A DNA stretch of 64,000 nt from Desulfallas thermosapovorans DSM 6562. Its GTDB lineage: Bacteria; Bacillota; Desulfotomaculia; Desulfotomaculales; Desulfallaceae. The notes below the pieces were generated by a model. It was not told where the DNA came from and ran no database searches. It was given only the letters and a program-made list of their open reading frames with translations. Positions within the stretch are counted from its first letter, which is position 1, and every line of letters starts with the position of its first letter. The DNA lies in assembly GCF_008124625.1 (NCBI RefSeq), contig NZ_VNHM01000007.1, forward strand, positions 1 to 64,000, in the 5' to 3' direction. Positions 1 to 8,356 of the stretch are shown here, piece by piece. Made by a program: the position numbers and the translations under genes.

Positions 1-201
1 AATCTTAGTCATTAAAACAGGATGATACGGTGGTTGACCTTTTATCCCTTTCTCGTATACCTTGTGGATAACCGTTAGATCCAAGTGGTCAACAAGATCA
101 CTGATAAAATAAACAAGATGTTCCTTGGGTAACCAATCCTGTGGCGCGGGCGGAAATAAATATATTTGATTTGGGTTGTATGGCTTATATCCTTTGATCA
201 T
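1..201 (-). mobile_element. IS1182-type transposase, N-terminal 67 residues
   Basis: An open frame starts at ATG 201-199 and runs off the left edge. It begins MIKGYKPYNPNQIYLFPP, followed by a WLPKEHLVYFISD stretch and a PPYHPVLMTK stretch. These are the typical N-terminus of IS1182-family (DUF772/DDE) transposases, recognised from memory of the family. It reads away from the broken fliP gene. The element's end should lie near position 285, where FliP similarity stops; I could not define the terminal inverted repeat. Family call is good; the catalytic part lies outside the window. Confidence 0.8.
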
Positions 202-249
202 AATATTGTATATTTCGACAACTTGTACCAATTGCCCTGCTAATAGTAT

Positions 250-705
250 CTAATTTTCCTTGATTATGTTAATACTCAGACAGGCTGCTATAGCCTGCTC
301 CTGGGATATTTCACCGGCCAAATAAGGTTTAACTGCCTGGTCATTAATCTGGCTTGCCACCGGGGCCATGATAAAAACAGTCAGAAAAAGAGCCAGCCCG
401 ATGATTACCTGGTTGGGCGGGGTTTGCTGGGTGCCCACGGCACTGCGCAGCAAAGACAAAACCACAATAATGCGGGTAAAACTGGTGGTCATTAATAAAA
501 TTGCCGGCACCAGGGAAAGCAGAGTCAACATAAGCAATATTTTAATGCTGTTGACCACCTGAACCGGATCATCGGTGGGCTGTACGTTCAAATCTATCCC
601 CGGAAGCGGCTGGGCATATGACGAGTTAACTTTATATGAAAAACTAAATAGTAAAGACCAAAACGCAATTAATAATATGTATTTACATCCTCTTGATTGT
701 ATCAA
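250..705 (-). pseudogene. fliP: FliP, export gate protein, 3' truncated by insertion element
   Basis: FliP forms the membrane export gate of the flagellar type III secretion system with FliQ and FliR. The frame starts at TTG 705-703, overlapping the fliO stop. It has a signal peptide (residues about 8-31), the first membrane segments (about 52-75 and 98-117) and the family stretch ISQEQA. Similarity then stops and the frame ends in unrelated residues after 151 aa; FliP is usually about 220-260 aa. The missing part holds the last membrane helices and the conserved REFMxxQT region. An IS1182-type transposase gene lies immediately beyond. Unless the element excises, this copy should not function. 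Confidence 0.8.
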
Positions 706-1073
706 TGCCTGTTCCCGCCTTGCTTGGTACCAAATAGGTTGATGTTATTAACCAGCTGATTAATAGCAGGCCACTGTGGCGAAGCAATATCAATTTCCGC
801 AGGTAATTCATCCAGTTCCTTGACCAGAACCACGCACCCCTCCTGGTGGGCAAAAAGCAAATATTTACCCCCCACCTGCACCAGGGAGAGACCGCACTTT
901 GGCCCCATGGACACCTGTTCCAAAACCCGCATCCTTTTCCCGTGGTTAAATCCCCAGGGAGATTTAGCCCGGCCAAAGCCAAACCGGATAGCCAGGTAAG
1001 CCAGACCACAGGTAAGCGGCAATAAAATAATGATTTCCACCAGGGCAAATAACATTTCCCTATCCACTGGCAT
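702..1073 (-). CDS. fliO: flagellar biosynthetic protein FliO
   Basis: This small membrane protein helps assemble the FliP/FliR export gate. One transmembrane segment lies at about residues 9-31, followed by the basic FliO domain with RMRVLEQVSMGPKCGLSLVQVGGKYLL (core residues GP, SLV and GGK). At 123 aa it fits the family. It overlaps fliN by 14 bp and its stop overlaps the TTG start of fliP, so it is translationally coupled inside the fli operon. FliO proteins diverge strongly; the call rests on both sequence pattern and position. Confidence 0.85.
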   Translation of the reverse strand: MPVDREMLFALVEIIILLPLTCGLAYLAIRFGFGRAKSPWGFNHGKRMRVLEQVSMGPKCGLSLVQVGGKYLLFAHQEGCVVLVKELDELPAEIDIASPQWPAINQLVNNINLFGTKQGGNRH

Positions 1074-1452
1074 TTACATCCCTTTCTTCGGAGGAGGGCA
1101 GTTTAATATCATTCACCCGGTCCACCCTCACCCCCAGGTTATTACCGATGATAATAACCTCACCCCGGGCAAAATTCTGCCCGTTCACTTTTAGATCGAC
1201 AGTGTCACCGGCAGCCTTTTCCAGCTCAATTACGGTATCTTCCTTCATGTTTAAAATATCCCGTACCGTCATATTTGCCTGTCCCAATTCGGCACAAATT
1301 TCAACCGCAACATCACCGATAAAATCAATGGGCAACCGGGAGTGCAGTAGCCCGGGCTCGACCCGCAGCGGAGGAAAATTCACCTTTTTCACCGTTGTCT
1401 TACCACTATTGAAGCTGCCCAGGAACTCATCCAATTCACGCTGTGAAAGCAC
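1060..1452 (-). CDS. fliN: flagellar motor switch protein FliN with a FliM-like N-terminal motif
   Basis: FliN builds the C-ring and takes part in export docking and switching. The 130-aa product has a SpoA domain at about residues 42-120 with the conserved VAVEICAELGQANMTVRDIL and NGQNFARGEVIIIGNNLGVRV regions (key residues G, D, G, R). The GTG start follows a GAGGGGTG ribosome site. The N-terminus MLSQRELDEFLGSFN resembles the CheY-P-binding EIDALL motif normally found at the start of FliM or FliY. There is no FliM gene between this gene and fliL, where it commonly sits. FliY is the alternative name, but the CheC-like middle domain is absent. Confidence 0.88.
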   Translation of the reverse strand: MLSQRELDEFLGSFNSGKTTVKKVNFPPLRVEPGLLHSRLPIDFIGDVAVEICAELGQANMTVRDILNMKEDTVIELEKAAGDTVDLKVNGQNFARGEVIIIGNNLGVRVDRVNDIKLPSSEERDVNASG

Positions 1453-1528
1453 TTTGCCACACCCCTCAAAATTTTCATGTGTCAGTCAAACCCAAAGCTG
1501 CCCATATTTGTCACAATAACTTTTATGT

Positions 1529-2047
1529 TTACTGAACAATAAACTGAGTAAAGATAATCCTTTGCACAGCATCCTCTGTTCCAAGACGCTCATTAACGGC
1601 TTTAATCAGCTCCTGCTTTAATTTTTCGGTGGCTTCGGGAGGTTTGATATCACCGGCAGATTTTTTACGCAGGGTAAATTGTATGGCTTCAATAATATGG
1701 GGTTTTTTGCTCTCAACCAGTTCCGCCACCTTTTTGTCCGCATTGTATTCGATGACGATACTGGCTTTAAGGAAATGGCCGCCGGCGCCCCCCGACAGGT
1801 TAACCACCATATCGCCCAAATCCATGGCCGCCAGTGGGATATTCTGGCCGGCCTTTTCATTGGCCACAGCTTCTTTATTGTCCGGGTCAAGGAATTTAAA
1901 ATAGCCGATGACCATGCCTGCCCCCACCAAAAACACCGCCAGCATCATAAAGAACATAGCCAGCAGGTTACCGCGCCCCGGGTTATCAACGGCAGGAGCC
2001 TTATTTTTATTTTTTTTATCTTCCTTTTTGCTTTTTCTCAGTGCCAT
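1529..2047 (-). CDS. fliL: flagellar basal body-associated protein FliL
   Basis: FliL rings the stator units and supports torque at the base of the flagellum. The 172-aa protein has a Lys-rich cytoplasmic start, one membrane segment at about residues 28-50, and the periplasmic FliL domain with DMVVNLSG and HFLKASIVIEY and a C-terminal FTQFIVQ, which is the usual FliL ending. It lies downstream of flgE and upstream of fliN. No oddity apart from the absence of fliM after it. Confidence 0.92.
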   Translation of the reverse strand: MALRKSKKEDKKNKNKAPAVDNPGRGNLLAMFFMMLAVFLVGAGMVIGYFKFLDPDNKEAVANEKAGQNIPLAAMDLGDMVVNLSGGAGGHFLKASIVIEYNADKKVAELVESKKPHIIEAIQFTLRKKSAGDIKPPEATEKLKQELIKAVNERLGTEDAVQRIIFTQFIVQ

Positions 2048-2157
2048 TTTTCACTCATCCTAACTTTGTGGTCACTGTTGGCCAGTGCTATAATAATCAT
2101 TATTATATTATAAACAGTATGTACTTAATAAGCAACATTATCCAATAAATTTATGCC

Positions 2158-2199
2158 CTGGATTGAACCGGCGCGCCCGGGGCGCACGGGTTCAATCCA
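2158..2199. repeat. long GC-rich inverted repeat between flgE and fliL
   Basis: Arms TGGATTGAACC and GGTTCAATCCA pair perfectly around an 18-nt GC-rich centre that can itself fold (GCGC and GCCC/GGGC elements). There is no T-run on either strand, so it is not a classical terminator. It sits in the 215-bp gap between flgE and fliL and could slow or end transcription or stabilise the mRNA. Confidence 0.6.
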
Positions 2200-2262
2200 A
2201 ATATGTGAAAACTAACATAACCTCCTTGTCCAATGGATAAACGCAAAAGCAAATTGTTAACG

Positions 2263-4059
2263 CTAGCGCTTCAGGTTTAATAGCTCTTCCAACATGGTAT
2301 CGGATACCGTGATGATGCGGGAATTGGCCTGGTAGCCCCGCTGGGTGGTGATCATATTGGAAAACTCATCGGTTAGTTCCACGTTGGACATTTCCAGATA
2401 GCCCGATTCGATGGTGCCGTAACCGTTACTGCCGGCAACGCCACCTACTCCTGGGCCGCTACTGGCGCTCTCTTTGAATAGATTATTTTGATACCTTTCC
2501 AGTCCGTCCTGGTTATTAAAGGTAAACAGGGAAATTTTTGCTGCGTCCGCACCACCGGCAAACATAATCGGCACGTTATTGTTATCCGTACCCGATATTA
2601 TACCGTCGCTTTGAATGGTAAGGTCGGCAACGGGGATGTTAATTATACTGAGGGCAGCGCCGGGATTATAACCGCTTATAGTTACCGATGCATTGAGATC
2701 AGGATCACCGGAGGTTGTTTCGAACCCATTACATACAATCTCCAGTGCGGTGTCTGATTCGTATTTTTCATCGTAACCGTTGTACACAGTTGTTAAAGCC
2801 AACCTTGTAATATCATTATCATCGGTATACTTGTACGCCATTACCCCTGATTTTTCCTGGTAAACATTGATCTGATTGATTACTTGATCCAAAGTCAAAG
2901 CCTCGGAGGATGAAAGGTCTATTTCAACTGGAGCGGCAACTTTGGTTCCATCCGCCAGCACACCCTGGAGCTGTATGGATTTTTTGGGGGTTGAGATGGT
3001 CATACTTTGCCCTGCAAGGTCGGTTTCAATATCAGTGCCGTTGTAGCTGATATTTGCAATTTTCATATTTTGAAGACTTTGCACCCCACTAATTACATTA
3101 TTAATTGCCGCTTTAAAACCATCCGTATCAGAAACCCCGCTAATATTTACTATTATTGTTTTTGTATTGGTGTTAACTTTGCTGTCTCCGCTAGTTGTAA
3201 ACTCTATTGTATAGCCATCCAATTTTGTTCCGTCGCCGGCAGTTGTAATGGTAACTTCTTTACTAGGGTCACCTTCATTTGCCGTTCCCGATGCCCGGGA
3301 AGTGGATATGTTAAGCTCCAATGTTGCTAGTTCAGCGTTATCAAGCGTACCCGTTACGTTAAAGTTAACATCCACTCCGTTTAAACTTGGTTCAAGGTCA
3401 ATTGCATCGTTAATTGCTTTCTTTATATCCTCTTGATCGCTAGCAGTTTGAATCCCAACAGTAATTATCTTATCAGTACTATTAACTGTGCTTAAGTCGG
3501 TGCTAGTATCAAACTCTATAGTATAACCGTTCAATTTTGTGCCATCACCTATAGACTCTATTGTAATATTTTTATTATTAACCGCATAAGTTCCACCCGT
3601 TGCCTTAGCAATAATTACAGCATCAGGGTCCGTTACGCTAACTTCCTTTTTCGCCTTATTCCAGGTTTCCCCCACCAGTGTATAGCCACTGGAGTTAACG
3701 ATATCACCGCTGCGGGTCAGATAAAAGACACCTTCCCGGGTGTAATACTCAATATCACCATCGACAACTTTAAAAAAACCGCTGCCGGAAATACCAAGGT
3801 CTAGTGTCCGGCCGGTGGGTTGCAATGCCCCGGGGGTCATGTAAGTATTTATGCTGGCAAGGGTGGTACCGATCCCCCTCTGGGCCGGATTGGTCTTAAG
3901 GCTACCTTGTTTTACTGTTTGGTACATAACGTCCTGAAAGTTGGCCCGGCTGGCCTTATAGCCGTTTGTATTGACGTTGGATATATTGTTACCGATGACG
4001 TCCATGCGCGTCTGGTGGGTTTTCATACCCAATATACCGGAATATAATGAACTAATCAT
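2263..4059 (-). CDS. flgE: flagellar hook protein FlgE with a long, internally repeated middle
   Basis: FlgE polymerises outside the cell as the hook. The N-terminal rod motif (SLYSGILGMKTHQTRMDVIGNNISNVNTNGYKA, core GNNISNVNTNGYK) and the C-terminal FSNMITTQRGYQANSRIITVSDTMLEELLNLKR region are classic. At 598 aa it is longer than many FlgE proteins. The extra length is in residues about 165-350, where two related units start GDGTKLNGYTIEF and GDGTKLDGYTIEF and end KKAINDAI and KAAINNVI. The length may reflect a species-specific surface domain. Start is at ATG 4059; gene order flgD-TIGR02530-flgG-flgE supports the call. Confidence 0.92.
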   Translation of the reverse strand: MISSLYSGILGMKTHQTRMDVIGNNISNVNTNGYKASRANFQDVMYQTVKQGSLKTNPAQRGIGTTLASINTYMTPGALQPTGRTLDLGISGSGFFKVVDGDIEYYTREGVFYLTRSGDIVNSSGYTLVGETWNKAKKEVSVTDPDAVIIAKATGGTYAVNNKNITIESIGDGTKLNGYTIEFDTSTDLSTVNSTDKIITVGIQTASDQEDIKKAINDAIDLEPSLNGVDVNFNVTGTLDNAELATLELNISTSRASGTANEGDPSKEVTITTAGDGTKLDGYTIEFTTSGDSKVNTNTKTIIVNISGVSDTDGFKAAINNVISGVQSLQNMKIANISYNGTDIETDLAGQSMTISTPKKSIQLQGVLADGTKVAAPVEIDLSSSEALTLDQVINQINVYQEKSGVMAYKYTDDNDITRLALTTVYNGYDEKYESDTALEIVCNGFETTSGDPDLNASVTISGYNPGAALSIINIPVADLTIQSDGIISGTDNNNVPIMFAGGADAAKISLFTFNNQDGLERYQNNLFKESASSGPGVGGVAGSNGYGTIESGYLEMSNVELTDEFSNMITTQRGYQANSRIITVSDTMLEELLNLKR

Positions 4060-4111
4060 TTATATGGCCTCCCGTTATTTTAACAAACATATAATTCCTG
4101 GTGGCAATATT

Positions 4112-4873
4112 TTACCGCTTGAGTTCAATAATTGACTGCAATATTTCGTCAGCGGTGGTGAAAACCTTGGTGCTGGCCTGGTAGCCCCGCTGGGTTTCGA
4201 TGAGATTGGCCATTTCCTGAGCCATATCAGTATTGGAGTTCTCCAAGTACCCGGATTTGATAACTCCGAAAGACTCTTCCCCGGGTGTGCCTTCTATATA
4301 TTCCCCGGATATATCATTGGCCAGGTATAAATTGTTGCCGATTTTCGTCAAGCCATTTACATTGGGAAAGTTATACAAAACTATTTGGCCGAAATCTTCC
4401 CTGTTGCCCTCCGAGTCCAGGGCATATACCTCACCATTTTCATCAATTATAATATCTTCCACAGTATATTCCTCAGGGATACCCCCGACACCCTCCAACA
4501 ATAAACCGGAGGCATTAACGATATTGCCCTCGTTGTTAATAAAGAATGAACCATCTCGGGTAAACATCAACCGGTCGGATTCTTCATCGCGCACGGCAAA
4601 GAACCCGTTACCGCTGATGGCCAGGTCCAGGGGCCTGCCGGTGAACATTGTGATCCCCTGGGAAAAGTTGTTCGACACGTCAGATACCGACAGGCCGGTG
4701 CCTATCTGGCAGGAATCGTTGGCTCCCATGGTCACATACATAGTATCCTTGAAATTGGCCCTTCCCGCCTTGAACCCGGTGGTGCTGGAATTGGCTATGT
4801 TATTGCCCACCACGTCCAGGCGCACCTGGTAGTTGCGCATACCTGATAGGCCCAAATACATAGAACGAATCAC
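4112..4873 (-). CDS. flgG: flagellar basal body rod/hook protein, FlgG type
   Basis: This 253-aa rod/hook-family protein begins MIRSMYLGLSGMRNYQVRLDVVGNNIAN (core GNNIANSSTTGFKA). It carries the FlgG/FlgE middle motif GRPLDLAISGNGFF and ends with MANLIETQRGYQASTKVFTTADEILQSIIELKR. The size is that of FlgG, or of the short FlgE-like proteins of Firmicutes. Next to the longer hook gene it most likely forms the distal rod or a hook-associated layer. Assignment to FlgG rather than FlgF or a short FlgE is inference from length and the C-terminal motif. Confidence 0.82.
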   Translation of the reverse strand: MIRSMYLGLSGMRNYQVRLDVVGNNIANSSTTGFKAGRANFKDTMYVTMGANDSCQIGTGLSVSDVSNNFSQGITMFTGRPLDLAISGNGFFAVRDEESDRLMFTRDGSFFINNEGNIVNASGLLLEGVGGIPEEYTVEDIIIDENGEVYALDSEGNREDFGQIVLYNFPNVNGLTKIGNNLYLANDISGEYIEGTPGEESFGVIKSGYLENSNTDMAQEMANLIETQRGYQASTKVFTTADEILQSIIELKR

Positions 4874-4968
4874 GTTCCAACCTCCTTGGTGAATTTAAAG
4901 GCTATAAATATTTACCTGGCCGCTTCGGTCGTTCGGCGGCCTGCAGCCCCCTCCACAAGGTCCGGCTG

Positions 4969-5367
4969 CTATTTTATAATGACGGCACTGTCGATATTGG
5001 TAAAAATATGCTCCCGCATATCATTTTCATCCATGGCGGATATTACCGTACGGTTTTTAACACTCACTATCAGTGCCGTGTCACCATGGATCACCAGTGA
5101 ATTGCTGGCACCTTTGGCCTGTGCTTTATTTACAGCGTGATTGATTTTTTCCCAGTCTTGCCGGCCAAGAACAATATTTCTTTCCGCCAGCCTGCGTTGG
5201 GCATGGACAGAAACTTTAATTTTGCTGTCCCCGGCCAGTTCCCGGGACAATATTTCCTGGAAAGCCGTGCTTTCCTTGATAGACTGATTTTTTTGGCCAG
5301 CTGGTGTGTTGCCGGCGGGTTTATTTATGATTGGTTCCGGCAAAATGTGCAAGCCTTTTATTTCCAT
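4969..5367 (-). CDS. TIGR02530-type flagellar operon protein
   Basis: The 132-aa product matches the small conserved protein found after flgD in Firmicutes flagellar operons (TIGR02530). Visible hallmarks are HAQRRLAERNIVL at about residues 54-66, WEKINHAVNKAQAKGASNSLV, and the closing TNIDSAVII. Its exact function is not known to me; position between flgD and the hook genes suggests a role in hook assembly. It has no signal peptide or membrane segment. Confidence 0.85.
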   Translation of the reverse strand: MEIKGLHILPEPIINKPAGNTPAGQKNQSIKESTAFQEILSRELAGDSKIKVSVHAQRRLAERNIVLGRQDWEKINHAVNKAQAKGASNSLVIHGDTALIVSVKNRTVISAMDENDMREHIFTNIDSAVIIK

Positions 5368-5406
5368 GGCATTTCACCTACTTCGATACCGGCTTATAAG
5401 CCCAAA

Positions 5407-6141
5407 TTATTCTTGTGCAGGGGCATCCGCATCGCCAGGTGGTTCGCGGTTTTCCGTTTCTTTCTCTCCGGTATCCACCGGTTCAGGTTCCCGGGGCTCC
5501 GGGGCTGTTTCTTTGCTTACACCGTGAATTTCTTTTATTTCATCTATCCTGTATGCGGCACCATTTACCCAAACAGCAACCTCACCATTTTGCATGATAA
5601 TTTTTTCCACTATGCCCTCTACCTTTGATGCACCGCTTTGGACCACAACACCGTGCCCCACCAGTGACAAATAATCAATAATGTTGTAACTGGCACCGCC
5701 GGTCACGCTTAAAATCTGTTCCAGGGTGTAATGTTTAGCGTCGGGATCCTCCTGCAAGTAAAACCTTGGTTTACCATCGCTCATGACAACCCCGCCAACT
5801 ACACCGGCCACAACTTCATTATTGTCGTTGAGAAAAACCTGCTCGCCGATTAATTCAAAGTAACGGGCCATCTCATATTTGCCGGCCAGGTTGTCCATGC
5901 TGCGGCCGACATTGAACATCTGTTCCATGGTGGCCATTTGGGTCAACTGGGCCACAAAGGCGGAACTGTCCTGGGGCTCCAGCGGGTTCTGGTATTTCAA
6001 CTGGGCCACCAGTATTTTTAGAAATGCCTCGGGGTCGGCAAGGGAATTTGTGCCGCCGGACGGTTTATTTTTTTCGGGTAAATAGTAATTGTTATTATTA
6101 TTGTTTACAGCTTCGGGCATATCATCCACCTCCTCACCCAA
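5407..6141 (-). CDS. flgD: flagellar hook assembly scaffold FlgD
   Basis: FlgD caps the growing hook and lets FlgE subunits assemble. The N-terminal signature FLKILVAQLKYQNPLEPQDSSAFVAQLTQMATMEQM (core QLKYQNPLEP) lies at about residues 40-75, followed by a Tudor-like part at 100-200. At 244 aa it is longer than the roughly 140-aa Bacillus form: residues 205-244 are a Glu/Pro-rich low-complexity tail. It lies between fliK and the TIGR02530 gene. Confidence 0.93.
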   Translation of the reverse strand: MGEEVDDMPEAVNNNNNNYYLPEKNKPSGGTNSLADPEAFLKILVAQLKYQNPLEPQDSSAFVAQLTQMATMEQMFNVGRSMDNLAGKYEMARYFELIGEQVFLNDNNEVVAGVVGGVVMSDGKPRFYLQEDPDAKHYTLEQILSVTGGASYNIIDYLSLVGHGVVVQSGASKVEGIVEKIIMQNGEVAVWVNGAAYRIDEIKEIHGVSKETAPEPREPEPVDTGEKETENREPPGDADAPAQE

Positions 6142-6163
6142 AATTTAAAAACAGCCAAATTGA

Positions 6164-7759
6164 TCAGGCAAAATAGTTAAGGCGGTTTATACTGCCTGCC
6201 TGTGTTGTTTCGGTGCCGGCAGCGGTGTTTGTTTCCCCGGTTTTGTCAGGCATGTTTACAATATGGCCAGGCCGCTTTTTAAATTGCTGTCCGTGGTTTT
6301 CCTGCTGTCCCCAACGGTTACCGTCATCTCCCGCGGATACCGTGGCACTTTGCAGGTTTAAATGATAACCGGCCAGGGCTTCGCGCAATTGATGTATGGA
6401 GTTTTCAATGGCCTGCCTGGCCTGTTCAGTGGCGGCATGAAAATGAGTGGTGATATTTCCATCCTGATAGGTTAATTTAATGTTTACCTCGCCCAAACTG
6501 GCCGGGTGTAATTGCAGCCGGATTTGGGTCTGCCCCTGCCCATGATGGAGCACATGCCCCCGCACAGCCTCAGCCAGTTGTGCAAATAATGGCGTATCAG
6601 TATTCCTCAAAAAAGATATGGCTTCATGACCCGCTGCTCTGGTGGTACTGGCATTGGCCAACGTCAAGTTTGCGCCCACCTGTGCCACGTCCGGTTGCTG
6701 GTGGCCAGTGCTACCATCCCGGGATACTTCCCCTGGCAAAGCACCGGGTAAATTTGTACCGTTAACATTTATCACCGGCCTGTTAAATGGCATGCCGGCG
6801 TATAAATTAACTTTAACCGCTTGTTTTTCGGCACCCGGCCGCCCGTATGCCGTATCACTTTCAGGTAATGCATTTGATACTGAAGTTTCGGTATTAATTT
6901 TTTTAGCTGCATCCAGCGCATTGATAGTATTTTTATCGTGTTGCAGTATATTGCTTTGGGTTTCCTGCCAGCCCTTTGGATTAGATGCATTGTCATCTCT
7001 TTGCATCATCATACTTTGCCCCTGGTTTTCCACACCTGTGCCACTACCGGGTATTGCCGTCTTACCACTGGTTTTAATGGCCATTAACAAGCGCAATAAT
7101 TGCTCGGGTGATAAATCGTCATTGTTTATCATGGCAGCAAGATTGGCTATCTTTGGCAAGTTTACACCGGTGTCATTTGATGCCGTGTTTGTAGCGGCTT
7201 GATTAAATCCATTGCTGTCACTGGCCTGTAAACGCAACTGGTCCAGCAGTTCCGTAATTTCCGGGGCTGCATTACCGGAAACGGAACCGGCCGGGTGGCC
7301 AATAAACCGGTTAGCCGGTGAATAATCACCCAACGCCAATGCCTGCAGCAACTCCACCGTTTTTGATGTAATAGCCTGGTGGGCGGCCAACTGCTCCAAA
7401 CCACTGCTATTGACAGACTGCAATTGCCAGTGGCCCAGCAAGTCCCGGGATCCGGGAGTAATGTTATAAGGAAATGCCTGGCCGGGCTGTTCTAATTGTG
7501 TATTGTGCAAAAGCTGTTCCAAATATCCTATTAGCAAGGTCTGGTGTGATTTTTCAATTACTGACTTATCGTCATTCTCCGTAGCCAACCCTGCATCTTT
7601 CCGGTTATTATTACCCGCCTGGTTTTTACCAACGTGGCCTGCATCTACTGCCAAAAGCTTTAGCATGTGCCCAAAACCATCACCGGCACCCGTACCAGTA
7701 GTTGACGACTGCGATGAAGGCTCGCCATTGCCACCGTAATTAGCCGGCACAACCGGCAT
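6164..7759 (-). CDS. fliK: flagellar hook-length control protein FliK
   Basis: FliK measures the hook and switches export from hook to filament proteins. The C-terminal FliK domain is clear: QIRLQLHPASLGEVNIKLTY (core LHPxxLGEVxV), then HFHAATEQARQAIENSIHQLREAL. The remainder, some 350-400 residues, is Asn/Gln/Gly/Thr-rich linker, normal for this ruler protein. Start is uncertain. The frame is open to 7822, ATG at 7759 begins MPVVPANYGG, but the strong AGGGGGTG site lies about 28 nt upstream of it, so a rare ATT start or a TTG start upstream is possible. Confidence 0.88.
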   Translation of the reverse strand: MPVVPANYGGNGEPSSQSSTTGTGAGDGFGHMLKLLAVDAGHVGKNQAGNNNRKDAGLATENDDKSVIEKSHQTLLIGYLEQLLHNTQLEQPGQAFPYNITPGSRDLLGHWQLQSVNSSGLEQLAAHQAITSKTVELLQALALGDYSPANRFIGHPAGSVSGNAAPEITELLDQLRLQASDSNGFNQAATNTASNDTGVNLPKIANLAAMINNDDLSPEQLLRLLMAIKTSGKTAIPGSGTGVENQGQSMMMQRDDNASNPKGWQETQSNILQHDKNTINALDAAKKINTETSVSNALPESDTAYGRPGAEKQAVKVNLYAGMPFNRPVINVNGTNLPGALPGEVSRDGSTGHQQPDVAQVGANLTLANASTTRAAGHEAISFLRNTDTPLFAQLAEAVRGHVLHHGQGQTQIRLQLHPASLGEVNIKLTYQDGNITTHFHAATEQARQAIENSIHQLREALAGYHLNLQSATVSAGDDGNRWGQQENHGQQFKKRPGHIVNMPDKTGETNTAAGTETTQAGSINRLNYFA

Positions 7760-7917
7760 TGAAATATTTTCAATAATTATTCCTGAACACCCCCTTTTCT
7801 GAATAAAAGTATACGTATACAATATTAAACCGCTATTACCACCACCTTTGTCCGATATTCATGTTCCCGGTTAATAAAGAAAGATTTGTATTTTAACTGT
7901 TTCTTACAGACTGGTGT

Positions 7918-8349
7918 TCATTTAACCCGGCGTATAAATTGTTGAATGGCTATTTCATCGTTTTCCTTTTGCACACAGGCGAGAAGCTGCCGGTTGTAGC
8001 AGTGCAACTGGTTCTCCTTGAGCCTGGCCACCACGGATTTATCCTGCATGGCTTTGATTAATTTTTTACGGGATTCTTCCAGCTTCTGGCTGGTATTGTG
8101 CAGCGCAATCTCCCGTTTTTGCACCTCGTCGGACATGTAGTTGCAATAGGCCTGCATGTTGATTAAATCAAACTGGTCCATGACCCGGCAGCCCTGGACG
8201 GCCCTGGCCAGTTTTTCCCTGGCTTCTTGCAGCACCGCATATTTTTGCTGGTATTCCCGCAGAACGCGGGCCTGTTCCTGTGCGGCCATTTCCTCACAGG
8301 ATTCCCTGTGCTTTAATACCGGTTCCAGGCGGAACTGGAATTTTTTCAT
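7918..8349 (-). CDS. fliJ: flagellar export protein FliJ
   Basis: FliJ is the coiled-coil stalk of the export ATPase, analogous to the gamma subunit of F-ATPase. The 143-aa protein starts MKKFQFRLEPVLKHRE, the usual FliJ opening, and is predicted helical and charged along its whole length. It begins 7 bp after the fliI stop, so the two are coupled. No unusual features. Confidence 0.9.
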   Translation of the reverse strand: MKKFQFRLEPVLKHRESCEEMAAQEQARVLREYQQKYAVLQEAREKLARAVQGCRVMDQFDLINMQAYCNYMSDEVQKREIALHNTSQKLEESRKKLIKAMQDKSVVARLKENQLHCYNRQLLACVQKENDEIAIQQFIRRVK

Positions 8350-8356
8350 GTGTTGC

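Noticed and set aside
2158-2199. Terminator of the hook operon
   Set aside because: Strong stem but no T-run on the minus strand; listed as an inverted repeat instead.
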